Assembly (NCBI GenBank): GCA_947652605.1
Contig: OX393576.1
Location: 11,682,575-11,746,574, forward strand
Direction of reading: 5' to 3'
Source of the DNA: Elmis aenea
Lineage: Eukaryota; Arthropoda; Insecta; Coleoptera; Elmidae
Length of the DNA stretch: 64,000 nt
Part shown: piece by piece, positions 23,705-34,324 of the stretch
How the letters are laid out: each line of letters starts with the position of its first letter
Position numbering within the stretch: position 1 is the first letter of the stretch
Notes under the pieces: model-generated
The model's database searches: none
Seen by the model: the letters and a program-made list of their open reading frames with translations, nothing else
Told to the model about the DNA's origin: nothing
Translations under genes and position numbers: made by a program

Positions 23705-24085
23705 TCATTGTGTGTTCCATCTATTAAATGGTCTCCCTATTTTGCTTTTGCCTCTTGGTTTATGTCTGTATTTGTTTTGTTGTATTCTTAAATTGTCCAT
23801 TTGTTGTAAGTGTTCTTTTTATGCGGTTCTATATTCTTCTATTTTTCGTTTATATGGTATACGTCAAGCTCTTTACCATATCTTACTGTTACGTTTTTTG
23901 CGTGATTGCTTATATCCCCATATTGATTTTAAAAATATCATTTCACTCATTTTTATTCTGTTTCCTAATATTTTTTTTTAGTCCATGTTTCACTGCCATG
24001 CAATAGTGTTGGAGTAGACATGACCTTATAAAATGTCATCGTAGTGTTTTTCTGAACTTTTTCCTTTAGTGTTCTTCTAATTTAT
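23705..24085 (-). pseudogene. non-LTR retrotransposon pol fragment, 3' part
   Basis: Minus-strand reading gives a degraded C-terminal pol segment: KIEEYRTAWKEHLQ-like text, then HKPRGKSKIGRP, with upstream traces of HGLKKILGNRIKMSEM. The upstream part of the same reading continues at 25185-25335, so the copy is split by the foldback at 24088-25174. Confidence 0.65.
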
Positions 24086-24087
24086 AT

Positions 24088-25174
24088 ACAGGGTGGTCCA
24101 CTTTTGTGCAGTAGGACTTTTACAATCGATACAAAAACTCATTTTAAAGCTAATATCCCATATCAAAATAGGTCCATAAACGCTTCAGTTTAAAGACACA
24201 GGGTGTTGAAATTTTCGAAAAAATATGGATAATTTTTAAGCGTTTCCCAATCTGTAAATATATTTTACCAATTTTGGTATACAGCACCACCTTACTGGTT
24301 ACCACATTCGGTGAAAATGTCAAGTCCCACAAGCAACCAAAGGCGGAGTTGAAGGGGTTTAGTTTCTAGAAATTTTATAACAATTTAGTACGGCCCTGTT
24401 TGAAATCGAACAAACTTGTTTTTCGGTAGAGTATTTTATTCTAAACAAAAAGTGTATCTTGTCATTTCCTCGTATCTGAAACCGTTTAGCGCGGAATTTG
24501 ATTTATTTAACTATTCTCGCGAAAAATTAGCCCATACATTCGATCTAAAAATATCGCTAATGTTCGAAATAAAGAAGTAATTATAGATTTTTGCATTTTT
24601 AATAACAGAACATGCTGATAATGAGGAACGTAGTTCCGCTAAATTAACGATTAATGATCCACATTTTGAGCATCTTGCAATTAATTCTCTGCTTTTCATG
24701 AAATTTTTAGATTAAACTTATGAGCTTATTTTTCGTGAGAATAGTAACATAAATCAAACTTCGCACCAAACAGTGGCAGATACGAGGAAAAGTCAGGAGA
24801 CAGTTTTTGTTTAGAATACAATACTCTACCAAAAACAAGTTCGAGTTTGATTTTGAACAGGGCCGTACTAGTTTTTTATAAAATTTATGGAAACTGAACC
24901 ATCTTAACTCCGCCACTGGTTGCTTGTAGGGCTTGACATTCTCACCGAATGTGGTAACCTTAACCTGTAAGGTTGTGCTGTAAACCAAATTTGGTTAAAA
25001 TATATCTACTGGTTGGGAAACGGTTAAAAATTATCGATATTTTTTCGAAAATTTCAACACCCTGTATCTTTAAAATGAAGCGTTTATGGACCCATGTTGA
25101 TATGAAATATCGCTTTAAAATGAGTTTTTGTATCGACTGTTAAAGTCCTGCTAGAAAAAAGTGAACCACCCTGT
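24088..25174. mobile_element. foldback element FB4, 1.09 kb
   Basis: Left TA|CAGGGTGGTCCACTTTT, right AAAGTGAACCACCCTG. The arms are inverse copies over about 400 bp (TCATATCAAAATAGGTCC against GGACCCATGTTGATATGA, and CCGCCACTGGTTGCTTG against the left copy). Its target was a minus-strand retrotransposon. The right flank is TT, not TA, so either the flank has mutated or the end is slightly off. Confidence 0.85.
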
Positions 25175-25184
25175 TGTTATGTGT

Positions 25185-25335
25185 ATAGTGCTCCGAAATT
25201 TAAAATAGTTTACTTGTTCTATCAGTTTATTTCTCATTGTCAGTATTACTTTTGATAATGTTACTTCTTTACCAAAAAATGCCATTGTTTTTGTTTCTTC
25301 AGGAGATATTGCTAGATTCTATTTGCAATTAAACA
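25185..25335 (-). pseudogene. non-LTR retrotransposon pol fragment, 5' part
   Basis: Minus strand reads NLAISPEETKTMAFFGKEVT followed by a LIEQVN-like stretch, the region just after the RT active site in these elements. It collinearly precedes the fragment at 23705-24085 when the intervening foldback is ignored. Confidence 0.6.
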
Positions 25336-26008
25336 CTATTAAGTTCTACTCATTAAAAACCAATTCAGACTATCTGGGTCAACCTTCGACTGGATGCATC
25401 CCAACTATTTTTGTTAAAAAAACTAAATTACAGCTTTAAAAGCTTTCTCGAGAACCGACTTAGAAATGTAATAGAACGTTCAATTAAGAGCGTTAATGCA
25501 AGTAATTTCTAAAACCATTTCCTTCAGCTACATACATAATTCTAGTAGACTACAGTCCCAGCTTTCATCGAAGTTTAGCGCTGCCCTAATTGTGTTCAAA
25601 AAGTCTTTATTGTTCAAAGGTTCAACGGCCATACGCACGTGACCAAAAAAGTGTATAACGGCGAAAGAGATGAAAACGAAGAGAATAATTTTGGCACGTA
25701 AATTTAAAAGATCCCAGCGGAGCCAAATAAATATAGCGCGTTTATTAAAATTTCAACGTGCGGACCGTTTGTTATCCAGTTCTGGAAAAAATGAGGAAAC
25801 AAATAATTTACGTGTAATTTTGTGTAAACCTTTTATTTGTAGACAATTATAGTTTATATTTTAAAATATTTACGGGCTTTTACCAACTGACAATTCGTTA
25901 GGAAACGACCTTTAAATTCATAGGAACGTGGGAAATACTTACTTTATCAGTATTTTTAAATCTGCTAAAATGCAAACCCTTAAACATCTAAAAAAAAAAA
26001 AAATTGAA
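25336..26008. other. intron 1 stretch, nothing recognised
   Basis: No exon or repeat was identified. The 60-codon ORF at 25670 is Lys/Arg-rich and has no recognisable homology. Confidence 0.4.
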
Positions 26009-26565
26009 GTAGCGTAGCTAGGGGTGGCTGTCCGCCCTGGGCGGCACTTTTAGTCTACCCAAATGGGGTAAAAATTTTAATCTCGGGATAATGAAGGAAC
26101 AGTAGACATAATAATCAGTGCTGGCACTAGCGCTAATCATAATGAAAAATTCACATAAAAAAAAAGAATTCTTATCGAAGTTAGATTAGAAATTAAAAAC
26201 CCGCCCCCTTGTATCGACAGAAACTCCAAGTAATAAAATTTATGATAGAGTACCAACCATTCAATAAAATTATGAAACATTTAATTTATTTTAGGCAATA
26301 AATTCCATGCAGTTTTACACTCTATTCTAAAAGGGATTTTTCACTTCCGTTCTTTTGTAAACATTTGGTTTGAGATATAAATTCCTTTCTATATTAACCC
26401 ATCGTCGCATAGCGATAACATTCATCTAATTATTTGTAAATTGAGATGTACAAAAGTTTCGAACAATGGTAAGAGAACTTCCAATGATGGGACACCAAAA
26501 ACAGTGTGTAATTACGATTTTTTATTACCCGTATGTGAATACAGTTATTGTTGGGAGGTTTTTAA

Positions 26566-26790
26566 CACGTTTAGTGCCGGCCATGAATTTATAGGCGCAT
26601 TCGTAGGCCCAGCCAATATTTTATATAAAGTTCATTCAACGCACCACTTGAAATTCAGAACCTCATATGAAGCGCCAGTGAAACAGCTAAGCATTATATT
26701 TTATATTTACCAGGACGCATACCTTGCGTCCGCGGCGCATCGAATGAGTGTCGCTAGGACGCAACGTATGCGTCCGCGGCGCTGAACGTG
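26566..26790. mobile_element. piggyBac-like MITE, 225 bp
   Basis: TTAA at 26562-26565 and 26791-26794 flanks CACGTTTAGTGCCGGC at the left and GCGCTGAACGTG at the right (inverse of CACGTTCAGCGC). A CpG-rich subterminal motif, GACGCAWRCSTTGCGTCCGC-type, occurs twice near the right end. No ORF except chance ones. The TTAA flank points to piggyBac. Confidence 0.8.
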
Positions 26791-27034
26791 TTAAGTAGGT
26801 ACGTGATATGGTAATAACTTACACAACCATCACTAATGTCTTTTAAAGTCTTGGATCACACTTATACACTCTGAACACGCAAAAAAATAAAATGTGTACA
26901 ACTGCCTATGATCTCCAAGCAAACTATTTAAAATCTGGAGGTCGCAGCCTAGTCGCAATCGCAAGCGAAACTCGACCGTATATACACCTCAAAGTTGTCC
27001 TTACCCTGTTTATAGAGGTACCCAAATTTCCATA

Positions 27035-27375
27035 AGTGCGTAATTGCTTTACAACTCGTGTTATGTAGCATACTTTTTCTACGATCACATTATACATACT
27101 ATTTTAACGGCTTTTTGGCTAATATACACATGTAATTAAAATTGTCTTGTCAATTTTGACGTAAACCTACTTTGACATTTCTAGAAAAGTGTGCGTTTTG
27201 CTTACCATGCGTTATAACTCACTTACTAGGCATGCAGGAAAGTGTTTGACGTGAGTCTACTTCGATGATTTCTTTTAAAAAGCCTCGCTTTTTGCTTACC
27301 GTGCGTAAGGACCCACTTACTATGCATGCAGGCTGTACGGTAAGAGTAATTTACATAAGTGGTCGTAGAAAAAAT
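27035..27375. repeat. repeat R2, inverted half
   Basis: Inverse of 17346-17705: ATTGCTTTACAACTCGTGTT, then GTGCGTTTTGCTTACCATGC and CATGCAGGCTGTACGGTAAG. It carries an extra internal direct duplication of about 110 bp (TTGCTTACCRTGCGT...GCATGCAGG twice, at about 27200 and 27292) that the forward half lacks. Confidence 0.7.
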
Positions 27376-27950
27376 CTTTTATGTTTTATGCTATATTTGG
27401 AGTAGTGTCTAGGCAAGTCAAGATGCCTATGAGGAAATTCACAGTAATGTACGCTTTTTGTTCATGAAAACAAGCAACAAAAATACCATCAACAACCTTT
27501 TTTCCGTTATTTTTTTAAAAATTTCATGCTAAAATATAGTGTTCTTTTTTTGGAATTTATGTGAATTTTGTGTTGATATTTATATTATAATATTTTGCTA
27601 AATATAATACGTATGTGTTCCTTTACCTAAATGGAAACTATTCGTGAAAGTTTTTACCCTTATTAAAAATAATTTCGTAGGGGTGGGGGCGATCTGATTT
27701 AGAAAAATTAAAATCAGAATATGTGCTGCCATAAAACTGTAATTTTGGATGGTGGTAAAGTACTTTACATTATCTAACTTTGCATTAAAACACTTAAAAA
27801 AAAAAATAGATTTGTCGTTCCTTCCACTTTTTTGTGGCGATTGCTGTTTCTTTTGGAAAAAATCAAGAATTGGCAACCCTTATTGAGAGAGGCGGCAAAC
27901 TCAGGGACCGCCCCGGCGTCGCAAACTCTAGCTACGCCGTCACTGCGTCC

Positions 27951-28607
27951 ATCACTTCCTCAATAAAGGGTCCATGTACCGTTCTAGTAAAAAAAAACTA
28001 CTGGTTAATTGTGATTGCATGCTATGCTGTTTGAACAAGTAAATTTGTCGATACTGTTAACGAACATGTATTGAAAATTTAATTACCCATCATTTTGCAC
28101 GCTACAACACCACAGGGATATTGAATTTAAATGACATCCAATCGAATGGGATCATTAATTTGTATTTCAAAAATTTACGGTGCAGTAAAAAGTAAAAAGA
28201 CGATTAAAATTGTACCTTGTACCATACCAAATTGATATCCAATAAAGCTTTTTTAAGTAAAATGAGTACAATATTAATAAGATATGGGTCTACATGATGT
28301 AATGATATAAAAGGAAGCAGAAGTTATTCCAATGCTCGCTGGGTTATGGAGCAAAATGTGATCAAAGCTAAGAAAGTGGAATTGAATTATTTACGGCAAG
28401 GAGAAAAAAAGGGCAGAAATCAATATCTGTGCGACAAGAAATAATATTAAGAGGAAATCCGATCGGAAGGAAGCGACTGTTGACTAAAAAAATATTAAAT
28501 TGATTTGCAGCATGGAGAAAAATCAAACCAGATCAATCGTCTGTGTACAAAATATGAAAACTTAAAATAAGATGCACTGGAATTATCAACCGCTACAAAA
28601 AAAAAAA
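27951..28607. other. intron 1 stretch with a weak retroelement trace
   Basis: 28330-28450 reads KAKKVELNYLRQGEKKGRNQ on the plus strand, which loosely resembles RTE-type pol text around AVEM-YLR. Too degraded to be sure. The rest is featureless. Confidence 0.3.
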
Positions 28608-28624
28608 TATCGGGTGCCAACTTA

Positions 28625-29025
28625 TGGGTAGTTCACACGGTGACATAAAAGTCGCGACTTTCAAAGTCGCGACTTTAAATGTCACGCAAAGGCGCGACAT
28701 CGATTTGACAATTCGGCATTTGACGTAAGCCTACCATACTTTTATATTTTGACATAACAGACAAATAGGTTAACCTAACCTAATATACATTTGTTTGTCA
28801 TCGATTTCGAATTTATCATGTCCCCAATAGATATTCTAACGATTTTAGAGCATTATCAACAAAAAGCAACTTCAAAATAATTAGTTGCTCTACAACACTC
28901 GATGCTGCAATTACAAGAGCGGCCATTTTTATTTTGAAGTCGGGACTTTCAATTTGGGTAGTTTTGGTAGTTCACACGGTGACATTTAAAGTCGCGACTT
29001 TAAATGTCACCGTGTGAACTACCCA
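28625..29025. mobile_element. PIF/Harbinger-like MITE, 401 bp
   Basis: Flanked on both sides by TTA (28622-28624, 29026-29028), the three-base target typical of PIF/Harbinger. The ends are TGGGTAGTTCACACGGTGAC and its inverse, followed by repeated AGTCGCGACTTT palindromes. No transposase. It is inserted in the left terminal repeat region of the mariner at 28610-30294, so it is younger than that copy. Confidence 0.82.
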
Positions 29026-29129
29026 TTAGAGAAACCTATGCAACTTTTTTTGCCACCATTTTGTTTCGGCGCCAAATTTGACAAATTATTGGTGTGGATC
29101 ACAGAACATGTGTAGATGCGGCAAATTCG

Positions 29130-30189
29130 TTTTGGAGGATTTTTCGCTTGAGCAACGTGTTTTAAATATTAAAACGTTCTACGTTCTGTTGAGGAAACGA
29201 TTAGAAAATTGCGTCCTATTTTCGGAAGAAACAACTTACCTTCGGAACTAACAATAACGCGTTTAATGGATAAATGTGAGCAGCATGGCATTCTAACAGA
29301 TAAACCAGTTCCTCATCGCGCCAGGAGTGCTCGTTCGGAGCAGAATATTGGAAGTGTCCGTGAAAATGTAGCCGAAGATCCGACATTGTCTACCAGGCGG
29401 CGTTCTCAACAACTGGGAATTAAGAGGACTCTCTACAGAATATTCTGAAGAAAGATCTGGGTCTTTTCCCTATGATTCAGTTAACTCAAAAACTTGAACC
29501 TCAGGACCATGACTTCAGTAATTTTGTCCTAAACAGATTGGAAGGCGACCCAGATTTTTGTCAAAAAATCGTTCTGAGTGACGAAGCCCATTCGGCATCA
29601 GTGGATTTTTTTAGAAACAAAATGTTCAAAATTGGCGTGAGGAGCAACCTTCGTTAATCCACAAACGACCATTGCATCCTTGTCGTGTGACAGTTTGTGT
29701 GTGGAATCTGGTCAGGAGGGGTAATTGGCCCCCACTTTTTTAAAGACGCTATAGGTTCTGCTGGGACAGTGACAGGCGATCGCTACCGTGAGATGATTAG
29801 CCATTTTTTGTTTCATCAAATGAATCAATTGGGCCTGGAAAACATGTGGTTTCAACAAGACGAAGCCACAAGTCATACGGCACAAGACATAATCGAAACA
29901 TTGAGAAGGATGTTTTCAGGTCAATTAATCTCAAGAAAGGTGACACTGATTGGTCCCCAAGATCACCGGACTAGACAGCTCCTGACTTTTTTCTGTGGGG
30001 CTATCTAAAGGGACGTGTCTATGCCAAAAGACCGATGAATCGAACACAAAGCAGAATATTCGAGACGCTGTAAGTGGAATACCGCCTGAAGTACGCGAAA
30101 ATGTGATGAGAAAGGCGATGAAAAGAGCTCGAATTTGTTATGCACACGGTAGGTGGATATTTGACAGATGCTATATTTCATACTTGTAA
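29130..30189 (+). pseudogene. IS630/Tc1/mariner-type transposase, multiply broken
   Basis: Pieces in order: FSLEQRVLNIKTFY start region, RPIFGRNNLPSELTITRLMD, VAEDPTLSTRRRSQQLGI, then KIVLSDEAHSASVDFF (first catalytic Asp), MCGIWSGGVIGPHFF, WFQQDEATSHTAQDI (second Asp) and a frameshifted segment near 29960-30010 that should hold the third acidic residue before the YLKGR-type tail. At least three frameshifts or stops. The motif set differs from the mariner at 10.2 kb, so this is a separate family. Confidence 0.82.
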
Positions 30190-30294
30190 TTGCCAAGTTC
30201 AAGTAAAGTATTTACGAAAAAATATCTGGTATTTTACAATTGGTATAAAAATAATTTAAATTTAAAATTGTATCGCTTTTATTTGGCCACCCGA

Positions 30295-31131
30295 TACAAA
30301 CCCTGATAGAGCCACTACTTTAAATTATCACAGCAACATATATTTCAAGAATATTTCTGGCGTTAATAATACATGCCATTTATTATGGTTTCGATATTTT
30401 TTGCTTTTTATAGTTCTTTTGTGTCTTATTTATCATATAATGTGCTTAAAGGTTTCAGAATTATTTACAAATAAGGTTAAAATTAACTACATTTCTGCGC
30501 GTGCGACAACATGAGCTGTAATTAGCAACAATAACTTGATTTAATTGCGTTACATTTACCAAATTTCGCTCAAATTATAAGTCTGCGTTGATTTTCTATT
30601 GGCGCGAAACACAGATTAATTTATTAGACACATTTGGGTTAATTAAGGAGCTGGGAGCAATTCATGTTACAAAAAGCTTTGAATTTCAATTATAATTCTC
30701 TTCTGACGCAATGCTTTTGAAGTAAAATCTTGTCGTTATTTTTTCAGCTACATTATTATTGACGTATAACTTTTGTATAAGATTATAGTTCGTATTTTTA
30801 TCAGAGATTTGCCGCGTAATTGAAAATTATATCATTCGTGCTATAAATAAACTCGTTCAATCTCGCAAGAAAATTATCCTGCTTCTAAAATAAGACCTAC
30901 GACACGCAATCTCTTTTTTTACGCTTTAATCAAAGGATCTTTAATTTTCATCACCTAATACTCTTTCATATATAATTTTGTACTGGTACAACTTTTCAAA
31001 CAAGACTTTACCACGCAATGGTATTTAATTTTCTTGTTTGATCATACTTTTTATTCAGTCAATATACGCAAAGTAAAAATTAAATTTCAGGACTGATTTT
31101 TCTGTCGTTTATGCTGTAGAAGACTGTACTC
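30295..31131. other. intron 1 stretch without recognised elements
   Basis: Non-repetitive, with several TAATTA-type cores near 30510-30640 (GAGCTGTAATTAGCAA, GGGTTAATTAAGG). No exon was found; enhancer potential is speculative. Confidence 0.3.
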
Positions 31132-31178
31132 TTTACATTTCGTCCAATTTTTATTGAAAGTATTTTTAATCGCTGTTT
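31132..31178. repeat. 47-bp direct repeat flanking the jockey copy, left
   Basis: TTTACATTTCGTCC... to ...AATCGCTGTTT, the same length as 32640-32686 with two mismatches. It flanks a 5'-truncated jockey copy and is most simply its target-site duplication, unusually long for that clade. Confidence 0.8.
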
Positions 31179-32639
31179 TTTCTTAAATTTAATTAAAACT
31201 CTAGGGGTTTGAACACTAAAACTGGTCTAGAAGTAAGACCAACCATTAGTTTGTATCTGTTAAATCTTAAATCTAAGTTACTGAGATAAAATCAGTCCAG
31301 CGACGTATTTTAATTGTCTTTGTTATCCTTAGGGAAATATATACACTAACACTTGCACAATGCTCTGCTTTTACACAAATCACTTGGAAAGTTCGAACGG
31401 TTTGGTTCTCTTCAGTCTTCGACATAGGTTCTGGTTGTCTAGCAGCTGGAGAACTTCTGCATTTTCGTGTAGTTGAAGCCTGACTTCATGCTTCTTTGAA
31501 AATCTTTTGATTTCTTCTTCAACGGTTAAGATGCCTAAGTCTCATATAAGGTCGGCATTTCTGACAAACCAGGGAACGTTAGTCATTTCACGTAAAACTT
31601 TATTTTGGACAGTTTGTATCTTACGTATATTTGTAATTTTTGCACACCCCCATAATTGTATTCCATACAACCATGTAGGTCGAATAATTTGTTTGTAATT
31701 AAAAATTTTGTATAATGACAGTTTGGAATATTTACCAATAAGCCATCTGTATTGTGCGATTTTAATTTTAAACTCCTTTTCTTTTTTCTTAAAAAATGTT
31801 CTTTCCACCTTAATTTAGCATCCAGAGTCGTACCAAGATACTTTGCAGTGTTTGCCCACTGGTTTCATTGATTGTTATTGCTGGAGAGTTTCTCAATCTT
31901 TTATTTATAAAGTTGATATGAACTGATTTCGTTTCATTTAGTTTAATTTTCCACTTATTGGTCCTTTCGTGTATGGTATCACTAGCTGTTTGTAGTTTTT
32001 GGGTGTAAATTATATCTGTTTTACCTGTTGCAGCAATGCTGTATCGTCCGCAAATGTAGCTAATTTCACTTGTTTCAGTTTTGGTATATCACTGGTGTAG
32101 AGTAGATACAATACAGGTCCAAGGACACTCCCCTGTGGCACTCCTGCTTGTATTTCTTTTAATTCCGAATAGGCTTCCCCTTGTTTTACTCTAAAAAGTC
32201 TATTAGAAATGTAGGAAGTTACAATTTTTACATATTGGTGGGGCAATATTTTGTTAGGTTTGCAGATTAATCCTTCATGCCCCATATTGTCGAAGGCTTG
32301 TGCGACATCAAAAAATAGGGCAGAACAGACATTCTTTTTTTCAAGCGCTTTTTCTATTATATCGGGAATACTTGATCTATTGTTGAGTGTTTAGGTCTGA
32401 ATCCAAATTGATGATCAGGAATCAGTGTTGCCTTCTGAATGATTGGTTTTAATCGTTTAAGTATTAATTTTTCGAACAACTTTGATATTATAGTCAAAAG
32501 AGAAATTGGCCAATATGATTTGACATCGTGTGGAGGTTTACCAGGTTTTGGCAGCATAATTACTTCTGCTACTTTCCAATTTGCCGGTACATATATTAGT
32601 CTAATCGCACGAAATGTTTTTTGTTTTTAGTCCCTGCTT
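31179..32639 (-). mobile_element. jockey-like non-LTR retrotransposon, 5'-truncated
   Basis: The 5' end is at 32639 and lies inside the reverse transcriptase, directly against the right 47-bp repeat. The 3' UTR runs from the stop at 31380 to about 31179, where a T-run on the plus strand (CTGTTTTTTCTT) may be the A-tail. Truncation plus flanking duplication is the normal result of target-primed reverse transcription. Confidence 0.85.
31380..32625 (-). pseudogene. jockey pol, reverse transcriptase to C-terminus
   Basis: Minus strand in order: ANWKVAEVIMLPKPGKPP and SYWPISLLTIISKLFEKLIL (RT palm start), [36 protein letters not shown], then [10 protein letters not shown] (catalytic FADD), RPTWLYGIQLWGCA and VLREMTNVPWFVRN; the C-terminus is VEEEIKRFSKKHE...LCRRLKRTKPFELSK and a stop. 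Frameshifts at about 32355, 32290-32000 and 31540 break it. Similar C-terminal text is found at 53.4-53.9 kb, so both are from related elements. Confidence 0.88.
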
Positions 32640-32686
32640 TTTACACTTCGTCCAATTTTTATTGAAATTATTTTTAATCGCTGTTT
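32640..32686. repeat. 47-bp direct repeat flanking the jockey copy, right
   Basis: Partner of 31132-31178, differing by C for T and T for G. See that entry. Confidence 0.8.
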
Positions 32687-33050
32687 AAATGATTTGAGTG
32701 TTAGTAATCATTATCATTTGCTTTAGTCTTTAGTTCAAAAAATTTTCGATTTTTCGTTAAAAAAAAACTGTAGTCTTAACACTTTACTAAAAGGCTGTTT
32801 TTAATCCGTATAACTAAAGTACAAACAGATTAAAACTTGTGTCACATGTTAACTTAGTCAATATTAGCTCAATTAGTGCATCCCCAATGTCTAATCCGTT
32901 GCTATTATTAACAAGGATATGCAGCATTATATTAAATTGACGTACTTAATGTGGGACAGCAGTAGTTTGCAAACGCACCTTAAATAGCTACTTCACTCAA
33001 TATACATTAACTAAATGGAGTGCGTAACTTAATAATATCATTCGTGCGCC
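32687..33050. other. stretch upstream of the ORF1p-like gene
   Basis: AT-rich, nothing coding seen. If the ORF at 33051 is part of a retroelement, this would be its 5' region, but no promoter element was recognised. Confidence 0.4.
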
Positions 33051-33704
33051 ATGGAAAACGTACATCTGTCCAAAACAAACGAACCGACGGCAAAAGAAAC
33101 GAATCTACGTCCAGAAACAATCGAAAAACTGTTAGATTTAGTTATGCAGAAGTTTAAGTGCAAGTTTGAAGATGTGATTAAGAAGTGCGAACATTTAAAA
33201 ACGCGCGCTGTCGATCTGCAAAAACAAGCGAACGAGCTGAACATGCAGAGCGACAAACTGGAACAACACTTCCGTCGCAACAACCTGAGAATTTTCGGAA
33301 TCAAAGAGCAGCCTGGAGAAAATCCAGAGAGCGTGATAACAGAAATTTTTAAATCTAGATTGGGAATATTAATCGGCGAAAATCAGGTAGAAGAATGTCA
33401 TCGGGTAGGCGTACCGACACCACACAAACACCGAAGTGTGGTCATCAAATTTGTGAGTTATAAAGTTCGCGATGCAGTTTTCAAAAGGCGTATGATGCTG
33501 AAGGGCACCAATTACGTGATCAAGGAAGACTTGACGAGGACCAGGGTTAAGTTACTTGAGGATGTGAAGGAAGAACTTGGTTCGAGTAATGTGTGGACGA
33601 ATGATGGTGTCATTTATGCGGGAAGAGGAAAAAACAAATGTGCTATCGGTAACAGCAAGAAACTAGAACAATTAACGAACAGTTATAACAAAACTGTACA
33701 ATGA
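33051..33704 (+). CDS. ORF1p-like retroelement protein, intact, 217 aa
   Basis: Starts MENVHLSKTN. Residues about 25-75 form a heptad-rich region (EKLLDLVMQKFKCKFEDVIK ... LQKQANELNMQSDKLEQ) consistent with a coiled coil. Residues about 76-160 (RRNNLRIFGIKEQPGENPES ... HRSVVIKFVSYKVRDAVFKR) match the RRM-like core of L1-type ORF1 (transposase_22) and baculo-FP-like proteins. Residues about 160-205 (NYVIKEDLTRTRVKLLEDVK, NVWTNDGVIYAGRGKN) resemble the basic C-terminal domain. Such proteins bind RNA as trimers in L1. It is uninterrupted, GC-richer than its flanks and stands alone: no RT follows on this strand. Either an orphan ORF1, a nonautonomous element or a recently inserted retroelement fragment. 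Confidence 0.75.
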   Translation: MENVHLSKTNEPTAKETNLRPETIEKLLDLVMQKFKCKFEDVIKKCEHLKTRAVDLQKQANELNMQSDKLEQHFRRNNLRIFGIKEQPGENPESVITEIFKSRLGILIGENQVEECHRVGVPTPHKHRSVVIKFVSYKVRDAVFKRRMMLKGTNYVIKEDLTRTRVKLLEDVKEELGSSNVWTNDGVIYAGRGKNKCAIGNSKKLEQLTNSYNKTVQ

Positions 33705-34324
33705 GCCTTGCAGGAAGTAATTAAAAATAACTCTTCTAATTGTGTAATTATAATATACTTAATAAATTGAAGCAAAAATAAATCTATAACTTACATAATA
33801 TCTTAAAACATTGTGTGAATAAAAAATAACGTATTCAAAGTAAGACCATCCAAATATACCCTCCTATTGTTGTCGGGTTTAAATGAAGCTTCGTTTACAG
33901 CATTTAATTTAATACTGCAAACAATATAGTATACCTACACTCAGCTAAACCTATTCTAAGGAGATAAAATTCGTTTAACACGCTTTGTTGCGTATTACAT
34001 TTCTAAGAGCATTTTCGCGTTTCATGTTAAACTACTTCGACATTTCTGTCACTATAAAATGTAGAGAAAAACATCAATGATTATTGACATTTTTATCTGT
34101 TTAAATTTTTTGTTCGTCTCCAAGGTAGAGTCACACATTTGATAAAATTATAAGGAAATTTGGATTTTTTTACTTTATTTTAGCTATATTGCGGTACCGT
34201 ACCTTCAAGAAATCATGGTGGAAATATTGCATACATTTTTAAGGTAAAACAATCTTGCCATTGTGTTTCAAGTTCTCCTGATTCTAATTGATATTTTCAT
34301 CTCAATAAGTGCATACATCTTATA
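33705..34324. other. stretch between the ORF1p-like gene and FB5
   Basis: AT-rich. Several AATAAA-type hexamers follow the stop codon (for example near 33777 and 33820). No RT remnant seen. Confidence 0.4.

Larger units (their letters stand above)
26009..27950. mobile_element. possible hAT-like element defined only by its ends
   Basis: GCGTAGCTAGGGGTGGCTG followed by CCGCCCTGGGCGGCA at 26014-26050 faces, in inverse orientation, GGGACCGCCCCGGCG...CTAGCTACGCCGTCACTG at 27907-27948. These look like the two termini of one TIR element about 1.9 kb long. The interior is a patchwork (piggyBac-like MITE, inverted R2 half) and contains no transposase. The pairing is inferred. Confidence 0.4.
28610..30294 (+). 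mobile_element. mariner/Tc1-superfamily transposon, second family
   Basis: TA at 28608-28609 and 30295-30296. The left end TCGGGTGCCAAC and the inverted right end TCGGGTGGCCAAAT match after one missing G. The length is 1685 bp including a 401-bp MITE inserted 12 bp inside the left end; without the MITE and its target duplication it would be about 1.28 kb. The transposase is broken (next entries). Confidence 0.85.

Noticed and set aside
23712..24006. Two overlapping Leu/Phe/Cys-rich plus ORFs
   Set aside because: Antisense of a minus-strand non-LTR pol fragment.
25940..25965. Possible 20-bp microexon on the minus strand with a GTAAGT donor
   Set aside because: The acceptor is weak, the length would disturb the phase match of the flanking exons, and such chance sites are expected in 43 kb.
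33038..33304. 88-aa minus-strand ORF
   Set aside because: Antisense shadow of the ORF1p-like gene.
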